Of a DNA stretch of 51,411 bases, positions 17,474-23,779 are shown one piece after another (positions within the stretch are counted from its first letter, which is position 1; each line of letters begins with the position of its first letter). The stretch spans positions 1 to 51,411 of the forward strand of contig JAUNMR010000029.1 of the NCBI GenBank assembly GCA_030537455.1. Reading direction: 5' to 3'. The notes beneath the pieces are model-generated. The model saw nothing but the letters and a program-made list of their open reading frames with translations, did not search any database and was not told the origin of the DNA. Made by a program: the position numbers and the translations under genes. Source of the DNA: Planctomycetia bacterium. Its GTDB lineage: Bacteria; Planctomycetota; Planctomycetia; Pirellulales; Thermoguttaceae.

Positions 17474-18775
17474 ATGTCGGCTACATGCGTTATTGGTTTG
17501 CAGTGGGGCGATGAAGCGAAAGGTAAAATCGTCGATTTGTTGACGGCTCAAAACGAGGTGGTCGTGCGCTATCAGGGCGGCGCCAACGCAGGACACACCG
17601 TTGTTTTCGACGGCAAAAAATACAAGCTCTCCCTGGTTCCTAGCGGTATCTTTCGTGAGAACGTTAAGTCGGTCGTCGCCAGTGGCGTGGTGATCGATCC
17701 TGGCGCATTCCTGTCGGAAATTGAACGTCTGCGTGAAGGCGGCGTGAAAATCGAAAAGAATCTTCTGGTGAGCGAACGCGCGCATGTCATCTTCCCCTGG
17801 CACAAAGAAGAGGACAAACTCCTGAACGACTCCGGCGTGCGTAAAGAAGCGATCGGCACGACCCTGCGTGGGATCGGACCGTGCTATCGTGATAAAGTCG
17901 GTCGCTCCACCGCGATTCGTATCGGCGACCTGTATCGCGACGATTTCGACGAAAAAGTACGTCGTATTTGCGCTATTAAAAATTCCTACCTGCCCGGGTT
18001 GGCGCGCAACGAAGAAGCGCGCGCGCAATTGCAAACGCTCGACGCCGACGCGATTATCGCGCAATATCGCCAGTATGCGGAGCGTTTGCGTCCCTTTGTC
18101 GGCGACGCGGTCAACTTCCTGCTCGAGGCAGTCGACGCCGATAAAAAGGTTCTGCTGGAAGGCGCTCAGGGCGCTCTGCTCGACGTCGACTACGGCACCT
18201 TCCCCTATGTGACCAGTAGCAATAGCTCCGGCGTAGGCGTCACGGCCGGTTCTGGTCTTCCGGCGACCTTTATTAAGCGGATCGTTGGCGTCGTGAAGGC
18301 GTATACCACACGCGTTGGCGGCGGTCCTTTTCCTACGGAATTGAACAACGAAACGGGTCAGCGCATTCGCGATCGTGGCAATGAATACGGCACCGTGACC
18401 AAACGTCCGAGACGTTGCGGTTGGTTCGACGCGGTCGCCGTGCGATATTCCAGTCGCCTCAGCGGCGCCTCCGAACTGGCGGTCATGCTCCTGGACGTGC
18501 TCAGCGGGTTCGACCAGATCAATGTTTGCGTCGCCTACGAACTTGACGGCAAGCGCTTGGAATACTTCCCGAGCAACGTCGACGACCTTGCGCGCGTTAC
18601 TCCAATCTACGAGTCCTTCCCCGGTTGGAGTGAGGAAATCAACGAGCTGACAAGTTACGAGCAATTGCCAAAAAACGCTAAGAGCTATCTGAATAATCTC
18701 TCGCGCATTCTCGGCAAAAAGATTGCGATCGTCTCCGTCGGTCCGGGTCGTGAACAGACGATCTTCTGTCCGTGA
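17474..18775 (+). CDS. purA: Adenylosuccinate synthase
   Basis: 433 aa, normal family length. It joins IMP and aspartate using GTP, the first step from IMP to AMP. The N-terminal nucleotide loop reads QWGDEAKGKIVD; the usual form is GDEGKGK, so the Gly after Glu is replaced by Ala, although Asp and both Lys are kept. Other motifs are GGANAGHTVV, SGVVIDP, GTTLRGIGPCYRDKVGR, EGAQGALLDVDYGTFPYVTSS and TTRVGGGPFPTE, followed by TVTKRPRRCGWFDAVA and the C-terminal VSVGPGREQTI GTP-binding region. It is a single-gene unit: a -10 box upstream and a strong terminator downstream. The long minus-strand open frame over this gene is a codon-bias shadow. Confidence 0.97.
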   Translation: MSATCVIGLQWGDEAKGKIVDLLTAQNEVVVRYQGGANAGHTVVFDGKKYKLSLVPSGIFRENVKSVVASGVVIDPGAFLSEIERLREGGVKIEKNLLVSERAHVIFPWHKEEDKLLNDSGVRKEAIGTTLRGIGPCYRDKVGRSTAIRIGDLYRDDFDEKVRRICAIKNSYLPGLARNEEARAQLQTLDADAIIAQYRQYAERLRPFVGDAVNFLLEAVDADKKVLLEGAQGALLDVDYGTFPYVTSSNSSGVGVTAGSGLPATFIKRIVGVVKAYTTRVGGGPFPTELNNETGQRIRDRGNEYGTVTKRPRRCGWFDAVAVRYSSRLSGASELAVMLLDVLSGFDQINVCVAYELDGKRLEYFPSNVDDLARVTPIYESFPGWSEEINELTSYEQLPKNAKSYLNNLSRILGKKIAIVSVGPGREQTIFCP

Positions 18776-18843
18776 TTTGCTTGCGTGTAGTTGGAAACAA
18801 CCCTGTGCGCTGACCTTGTCTTGCGTATCATATTGCTACTGCC

Positions 18844-18880
18844 ACGCCCCAACGCCGGTTCTTCGACGTTGGGGCGTTTT
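18844..18880 (+). terminator. Rho-independent terminator after purA
   Basis: An 11-bp perfect stem (ACGCCCCAACG at 18844-18854 with CGTTGGGGCGT at 18867-18877) is followed by a T-run. Confidence 0.85.
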
Positions 18881-18886
18881 CGTCAC

Positions 18887-18915
18887 TTGATTTATACGCT
18901 ACGACGCTCTATAAT
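18887..18915 (+). promoter_or_regulatory. Sigma70-type promoter for the ADP-ribosylglycohydrolase gene
   Basis: TTGATT (18887-18892), 17-base spacer, TATAAT (18910-18915), immediately after the purA terminator and 65 bases before the ATG at 18980. Confidence 0.75.
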
Positions 18916-18979
18916 CGTACCGACGCGAAGACGCGTCTTTCTCTAAATTGATTCATTGTTGAAACGAGGTTACGGCGTA

Positions 18980-20722
18980 ATGTTCAGATTCTCTCTTAAA
19001 TCCACGTGTGCGCTGTGCACGTGTTTGTTCGCGCTACTGTGCGGTAGCTTCGCCTCCTTCGCGTCGGCGCAGGAGGTCGTGATTGACGGTAAGACCTATC
19101 GTAAGATCTCCGTCGAGGAATATCGCGATAAAATGAAAGGGGGCTGGATCGGACAGATCGCCGGCGTCTGCTGGGGCGCGCCTACCGAATTCCGATATCT
19201 GCATCGCATGATTCCCGAGGAGGAAATGCCGCAGTGGACCAGCGAGATGATCAACGACGCCTTCGGACAGGACGACCTTTACGTTGAAATGACCTTCTTG
19301 CACGCGATGGAAAAATACGGGTTGGACGTCTCTATTCGTCAGGCGGGCATTGAGTTTGCCAATAGCGAATACGCGCTGTGGCACGCGAATGTGCACGGTC
19401 GTTCTAACCTGCGCGCTGGAATTGCCCCGCCGAACTCCGGCCGACCAGAGTTCAGCTCTTGTTCCGACGATATCGACTATCAGATCGAGGCCGATTACTC
19501 CGGGCTGATCTCCCCTGGTATAATGAACAACGCCATTCGTATGGGCGAGACTTTCGGCGCGCTCATGAATTACGGCGACGGTCTCTACGCTGGACAATTC
19601 ATCGGAGCTATGTATAGCGAGGCGTTCTTTGAAACCGACGTCGTTAAGATCATCGAAAGCGCGCTACAGGCGATTCCGCAAGAGTGTCAGTATGCCGAAA
19701 TGGTTCGCGACGTCTTAGCGTGGAAACGCGAATTCCCAAATGATTGGACCGCTTGCTGGCAAAAAATCAATGAGAAATACCACGAAAACCCCGAATACCG
19801 CAAGCATTCCTGTAGCGGCGCCTCCAGCGACTTTAATATCGACGTAAAGATCAACGGCGCCTTTGTTCTGGTCGGGCTGCTCTATGGCGAGGGCGACCTC
19901 GATCAGACAATCGTCCTAGCGACGCGTTGCGGTCAGGATTCCGACTGCAATCCTTCCAGCGCGGGCGGCGTCCTCTTTACGACCCTCGGTTTTAAAGCGC
20001 TGCCGCCGCGCTTCAGTGAAAAACTCGACGAAACGCGTATTTTTAGTCACACCCAGTATAATTTCCCCGCCTTGCTCGACGTCTGCGAGTCGCTCGCTAC
20101 CCAAGCGGTTAAAAAAGAAGGAGGATTCATTCGTGAAGAAGACGGCGTGGAATATTACTACATTCCACGCGTTAAACCGACCCCCAGTAAACTGACCGCT
20201 TCCGCCAATCCAACCGACGAACCGTTGCAAGGGGAGCAGGGAAACTATACGCCCGAGGAACTCAAGCAGATCAAATTCCGCGAATACTCCCAAAAAGACG
20301 CTCTGGAGAAATTCTTCGATAACTTCCAAGTCTCCCACATGGGATCCGATATGCACCCCGGCTATCGCGCGGAATATCGTGGTAAAAAGAACGTCTTTAT
20401 GACGCACCCGGAAGACCGCGTGGTCGGCGCGATTCTGTCCAAGGAAATCAAAGCGTCCCCCTATAAGGCTTTGAAATTTGATATCGCTCACCATCGTGCA
20501 GGCGACCAGTTGGGCGACTTCGAACTGATTATTAAACTCAACGGTCAAGAGGTTCAGCGCGAAACGATCTGTGAAGAAACTGTTGGCTCCGACGGGTGGA
20601 AAGAGATTGTCGTCGACCTCGCGCCTTATCAAGGCAAAGACCTGGTTATTGAACTTGTCAATCAACCGAACGGATGGAGTTGGGAAGCCGCATACTTCGC
20701 TGATTTGACCTGGCAGAAGTAA
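18980..20722 (+). CDS. Exported ADP-ribosylglycohydrolase-family protein
   Basis: 580 aa from the ATG at 18980; upstream TTG codons are possible but this ATG starts the signal peptide (core TCALCTCLFALLCGSFASF, then ASAQ). The catalytic region (about 40-390) has the family layout: DKMKGGWIGQIAGVCWGAPTE, then GQDDLYVEMTF where the first metal motif is expected, and CGQDSDCNPSSAGGVLF in place of the usual GGDTDT motif. The Asp residues needed for the two-Mg centre are present. The last 150 residues (about 430-580) form a separate domain with beta-sandwich character (KALKFDIAHHRAGDQLGDF, ELIIKLNGQEV, WSWEAAYFADLTW), resembling carbohydrate-binding or lectin-like modules. Most ADP-ribosyl hydrolases are cytoplasmic, so the substrate of an exported one is uncertain; it may be a nucleoside or glycan rather than ADP-ribosylated protein. 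Confidence 0.82.
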   Translation: MFRFSLKSTCALCTCLFALLCGSFASFASAQEVVIDGKTYRKISVEEYRDKMKGGWIGQIAGVCWGAPTEFRYLHRMIPEEEMPQWTSEMINDAFGQDDLYVEMTFLHAMEKYGLDVSIRQAGIEFANSEYALWHANVHGRSNLRAGIAPPNSGRPEFSSCSDDIDYQIEADYSGLISPGIMNNAIRMGETFGALMNYGDGLYAGQFIGAMYSEAFFETDVVKIIESALQAIPQECQYAEMVRDVLAWKREFPNDWTACWQKINEKYHENPEYRKHSCSGASSDFNIDVKINGAFVLVGLLYGEGDLDQTIVLATRCGQDSDCNPSSAGGVLFTTLGFKALPPRFSEKLDETRIFSHTQYNFPALLDVCESLATQAVKKEGGFIREEDGVEYYYIPRVKPTPSKLTASANPTDEPLQGEQGNYTPEELKQIKFREYSQKDALEKFFDNFQVSHMGSDMHPGYRAEYRGKKNVFMTHPEDRVVGAILSKEIKASPYKALKFDIAHHRAGDQLGDFELIIKLNGQEVQRETICEETVGSDGWKEIVVDLAPYQGKDLVIELVNQPNGWSWEAAYFADLTWQK

Positions 20723-20761
20723 GCATAGCGACTACACGTGCGCTGATTCCGATTTAAACCC

Positions 20762-20797
20762 AAGCTAGACGCGTGAATTCATGCGTCTAGCTTTTTT
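20762..20797 (+). terminator. Rho-independent terminator after the ADP-ribosylglycohydrolase gene
   Basis: An 11-bp perfect stem (AAGCTAGACGC at 20762-20772 with GCGTCTAGCTT at 20783-20793) ends in T6. Confidence 0.9.
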
Positions 20798-21016
20798 CAT
20801 GTTAAAAAAAGCTCTGTAAAAGTTTTGCTAATCGCTAAAAACAGAAGAATAGGTAGTTTTGTAAAAACGGTTAAAATTAAAAGACAGTTTGCGGGTTAAA
20901 ATATAACGATAAAGCGGTCTAAGTGTTATGACATAAAGCGATACGACTGCAAGAAATTTTCTGTTTGGGCTAGATAGAAAAATAACAAAAAAGAGAAAAA
21001 TTAAGTAAAGATTTAG
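20798..21016. other. AT-rich upstream region of the Cys/Pro-rich protein gene
   Basis: Strongly AT-rich and without a credible gene; a 67-codon minus-strand frame here (20828-21031) is a by-product of composition. It precedes a near-consensus promoter and may act as an UP-like element. Confidence 0.45.
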
Positions 21017-21044
21017 TTGACAACTCCGCAAAAAAGTGTATATT
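21017..21044 (+). promoter_or_regulatory. Strong sigma70-type promoter for the Cys/Pro-rich protein gene
   Basis: Perfect TTGACA (21017-21022), 16-base spacer, TATATT (21039-21044). It predicts a 5' leader of about 115 bases. Together with the AT-rich sequence upstream it suggests high expression. Confidence 0.8.
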
Positions 21045-21140
21045 CGTGGTAAATTATAGAAAACTGGTAAGTTTTCACGTCAAACAACCAGGCGCGTTTC
21101 CTGGAGGGCTGTTCGTCATCCAAAACGAGCCAATACTATT

Positions 21141-21150
21141 CCCCCCCCCC
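21141..21150 (+). repeat. Poly-C tract in the leader, just before the ribosome binding site
   Basis: Ten consecutive C bases, followed by ATG, then TAGGAG (the ribosome binding site) and the start codon at 21168. Runs of this length are prone to slippage; here it lies outside the coding frame, so a length change would alter leader structure rather than reading frame. Confidence 0.7.
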
Positions 21151-21167
21151 ATGTAGGAGTAATCCAA

Positions 21168-21806
21168 ATGAAAAAGTTGATGAGCCTCCTCGCGATCCTA
21201 GCGCTGGTTCTCTCCGTCCAAGTCGTCTACGCTCAAGACGACGCCGTCAAAGGTCCTGAAACCGACACTGTCGAACAAGCGACCAGCGAAGTTTCCGAAG
21301 TTCCGGCTCCTTGTGGCGCCGTTTGTGACGTTCCCGCGTGCGCTCCGGTTTGTGACGCCGCTTTCGCTCCGGTCTGTGCTCCCGTTTGTAAGACCGTCTG
21401 TATTCGTCCTTTCGCTCGCGTTCGTAGCCTTCTGAGCTGTTGCAAGCCCGTTTGCGCGCCCGTCGCTCCTTGCGCTCCCGCCGCTTGCGCGCCTGTCGCT
21501 CCTTGCGCTCCCGCCGCTCCGGTCGAGACTGTTGAACCCTGCAAGCCGGTCTGCGACATTCCTGCGTGCGCTCCCGCCGCTCCGGTCGAGACTGTTGAAC
21601 CCTGCAAGCCGGTCTGCGACGTTCCCGCGTGCGCTCCCGCTACTTGCGCTCCGGTCTGCAAGCCGATCTGCTGCAAGCCCCTGCGTATCAAGCGCGTTTG
21701 CGTCAAGCCCATCTGCATTAAGCCCTTCCGTTGCTGCGCTCCCGTCGCTCCTTGCGCGCCGGCCGCTTGCGCTCCGGTTGCTCCTTGCGCCCCGGTTTGC
21801 AACTGA
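21168..21806 (+). CDS. Exported Cys/Pro/Ala-rich repeat protein
   Basis: 212 aa. Residues 1-22 are a clear signal peptide (KKLMSLLAILALVLSVQVVYA, then QDD). The mature protein is built of short Cys-Pro units (CAPV, CAPAAC, CKPVCD, CKPIC) with more than 35 Cys. Two adjacent copies of a 21-residue unit (APAAPVETVEPCKPVCD plus IPAC or VPAC) match an almost perfect 63-bp DNA tandem repeat. Basic blocks IRPFARVRSLL and KPLRIKRVCVKPICIKPFR interrupt the repeats. It resembles secreted disulfide-cross-linked wall or coat proteins; Cys-rich wall proteins are known in planctomycetes, but I cannot assign a family. It has its own strong promoter and terminator, so it is a single, probably highly expressed gene. 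Confidence 0.85.
   Translation: MKKLMSLLAILALVLSVQVVYAQDDAVKGPETDTVEQATSEVSEVPAPCGAVCDVPACAPVCDAAFAPVCAPVCKTVCIRPFARVRSLLSCCKPVCAPVAPCAPAACAPVAPCAPAAPVETVEPCKPVCDIPACAPAAPVETVEPCKPVCDVPACAPATCAPVCKPICCKPLRIKRVCVKPICIKPFRCCAPVAPCAPAACAPVAPCAPVCN
21513..21638 (+). repeat. Two-unit 63-bp tandem repeat inside the Cys/Pro-rich gene
   Basis: The block containing GGTCGAGACTGTTGAACCCT recurs exactly 63 bases later (GGTCGAG at 21521 and 21584), with only a few base changes between units (for example ACATTCCT versus ACGTTCCC). The period is 21 codons and keeps the frame, so copy number can change without breaking the protein. Confidence 0.8.
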
Positions 21807-21875
21807 GTCTTATTAAGCTTAGATTCAGCACACAAAATATTAAGTCTTATATCTGAGGTCTAATCAGGTTGGACT

Positions 21876-21911
21876 GCCGAATGTCAGGCTCGCTTGGCAT
21901 TCGGTTTTTTT
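21876..21911 (+). terminator. Rho-independent terminator after the Cys/Pro-rich gene
   Basis: CCGAATG (21877-21883) pairs with CATTCGG (21898-21904), with further pairing inside the loop, followed by T7. Confidence 0.8.
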
Positions 21912-22165
21912 ATGCCTCACCGCGTCGACGCTTTAAGATTCCTTTAAGAGTTCACACCCTGCGCTTGCCTTTTCTTCCCTTGAAGACGACGACGGCTCTG
22001 ATTCGCCTATTTCTCTATCGATTTCCTGGTTCGCTCTCACTTTGTGCACAACTCTTATTTCGTCGGCGCTCTTGGTTTTAATAGCCTTTCTGCTCAATAC
22101 GCGTTCAATCGCCTTACGGTTGGCGCCCCTTACGGTCGTGGATTTGTTTCCAGCGCTTGAAAGCA

Positions 22166-22201
22166 CAAAAAAAGCGGAAAGACGTAACGCGTCCTTCCGC
22201 T
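22166..22201 (-). terminator. Rho-independent terminator of serC
   Basis: A 12-bp stem with one mismatch (22173-22184 with 22190-22201) and a T7 run on the minus strand, about 57 bases past the serC stop. Confidence 0.75.
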
Positions 22202-22257
22202 GTGTGACGTTTGATTCATTGGCGCGTCATGTGGCGCCGTTAAGCATTTAGATAAAC

Positions 22258-23346
22258 TTACGCGTTCTTCTTCGCAAATTCCAGCATGAAGTCGCGCAGA
22301 GCGACGACGCCTTCGCGCGGCATGGCGTTGTAGATGGAGGCGCGTTCGCCGCCGACGCTACGGTGACCGTTGAGGCTCGTGAGATTATAGTTCTTCGCTT
22401 CCGCTTGGAACTGCTTGTCGAGTTCTTCTGTCGGCAGACGGAAGGAGACGTTCATGAAGGAACGATATTCCTTATTGCCATGGACGCGATAGAATCCGTT
22501 GGAGGCGTCGATGACGTCGTAGAGCAACTTTGCCTTTTCGAGATTGCGTTCATACATGGCCTGCAGCCCGCCCTGTTCTTTGAGCCAGTCAGTGACCAGC
22601 TGCATGATATAAATACCAAAGGTCGGGGGAGTATTGAGCATCGAGTCTTTTTCGGCGAGTTTCTTATAAGAGAACATCGAGGGGAGGTCGTCTGCGCTCA
22701 TGGCAACGAAATCGTCGCGCATAATGACCAGAGTGACGCCGGCAGGACCAGCGTTCTTTTGGGCGCAAGCGTATAGGACGCCGTATTTTTCGATATCGAC
22801 GGGTCGGCTGAAGATTTCACTGGACGCGTCGCAGAACAGCGGCAGTTCGACTTTCGGTTCGCGCGGATACTGAATGCCCTCGATCGTTTCATTAGCGCAG
22901 TAGTAGCAGTAAGCGGCGCCCGGGGTAGTGTGGAGTTCCTCATCGGTCGGCTTGCGTACGTAGCCTTCTTCTTTGTTGTCCCAGATCACATTGACTTGAC
23001 CCTGCGTGCGCGCTTCCGACGCCGCCTTCTTGCTCCAGTTACCGCTGACAATGTAGTCCGCCGACTTGCCAGTGTTGCGAATAATATTCATCGGCAACAT
23101 GGCGAATTGCGTCAGCGCGCCGCCCTGCAGGAAAAGAATCTGGTAATTGTCGGGAACGTTCAGCAGTTCGCGTACGTTCGCCTTCGTGCGCGCGAGAATC
23201 TCGCCGAATTGCTTGGAACGATGGCTGATTTCAAGAATGGAAGCGCCGCAACCGGGTAGACACAGCAGTTCTTCTTGAGCTCGTTTGAGAACAGAAACCG
23301 GTAATACAGCAGGTCCTGCGGAAAAATTATACATACGTTCCGACAT
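22258..23346 (-). CDS. serC: Phosphoserine aminotransferase
   Basis: 362 aa from the ATG at 23346, preceded by AAGGAAG; the normal length for SerC (about 360). It transfers an amino group from glutamate to 3-phosphohydroxypyruvate in serine biosynthesis, and can also act in pyridoxal phosphate synthesis. N-terminal RMYNFSAGPAVLP is diagnostic. SILEISHRSK, LFLQGGALTQFAMLPMN and FCDASSEIFSRPVD line the cofactor site. YACAQKNAGPAGVTLV holds the Lys that binds pyridoxal phosphate, and LNGHRSVGGERASIYNAMP ends the active site. It is divergent from tex and has its own terminator. No other serine genes are in the window. Confidence 0.97.
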   Translation of the reverse strand: MSERMYNFSAGPAVLPVSVLKRAQEELLCLPGCGASILEISHRSKQFGEILARTKANVRELLNVPDNYQILFLQGGALTQFAMLPMNIIRNTGKSADYIVSGNWSKKAASEARTQGQVNVIWDNKEEGYVRKPTDEELHTTPGAAYCYYCANETIEGIQYPREPKVELPLFCDASSEIFSRPVDIEKYGVLYACAQKNAGPAGVTLVIMRDDFVAMSADDLPSMFSYKKLAEKDSMLNTPPTFGIYIMQLVTDWLKEQGGLQAMYERNLEKAKLLYDVIDASNGFYRVHGNKEYRSFMNVSFRLPTEELDKQFQAEAKNYNLTSLNGHRSVGGERASIYNAMPREGVVALRDFMLEFAKKNA

Positions 23347-23446
23347 GGAAATCTTCCTTTCGAATGACTCGCGACGATGATTGAACTTTACGTTGTGGCG
23401 CGGCACGCGTTTGTGTCGCAACAATCGCGTGACCAGTATCAGGCTG

Positions 23447-23452
23447 ATTATA
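23447..23452 (-). promoter_or_regulatory. Possible -10 box for serC
   Basis: On the minus strand this reads TATAAT, about 100 bases before the serC ATG. The -35 region is weak. Confidence 0.45.
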
Positions 23453-23626
23453 TGTCCAGGCGCAGGCTCTAACAGGGGGGGCGCGTCGGCTACAACCGCC
23501 TGTGTCGCTCTAACTCCTTGCCATGTGTAAACAATCGTGACGCGACTGTGATATTACCGTTCTGGAATCGTGTGACACACGACGCCTTGTAACTTCCCTT
23601 TTTTTTGAGAATTTCATCGGATCTTA

Positions 23627-23655
23627 TTGACAACGACAATCAAATCTCTTAGATT
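23627..23655 (+). promoter_or_regulatory. Sigma70-type promoter toward tex
   Basis: Perfect TTGACA (23627-23632), 17-base spacer, TAGATT (23650-23655). The start codon is at 23780, so the leader is about 120 bases. Confidence 0.65.
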
Positions 23656-23779
23656 TTTATCACAGGGTGCCTGTGCGCGCCTAGCGGCTAACGCCCTGTG
23701 ATGTACGACTCGATTGACACGATACAAGCGCGAACGACTCCGTTGACGCTTGTGATTTTTTAACAGTGGACACGATATT

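Larger units (their letters stand above)
21807..22257. other. Interval between convergent genes
   Basis: It holds the terminator of the Cys/Pro-rich gene at the left and the serC terminator at the right. Nothing recognisable lies between; small open frames on both strands lack ribosome binding sites. Confidence 0.5.
23347..23779. other. Divergent promoter region between serC and tex
   Basis: 433 bases with no gene. It carries a promoter toward tex (23627-23655), a -10-like box toward serC (23447-23452), and a G7 run near 23475. Confidence 0.6.

Noticed and set aside
17453..18664. 403-codon frame antisense to purA
   Set aside because: Produced by codon bias opposite a certain gene; the product has no coherent domain.
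21168..21806. Metallothionein
   Set aside because: Cys-rich, but it has a signal peptide, is too long, and its Cys lie in Pro-rich repeats rather than CxC clusters.
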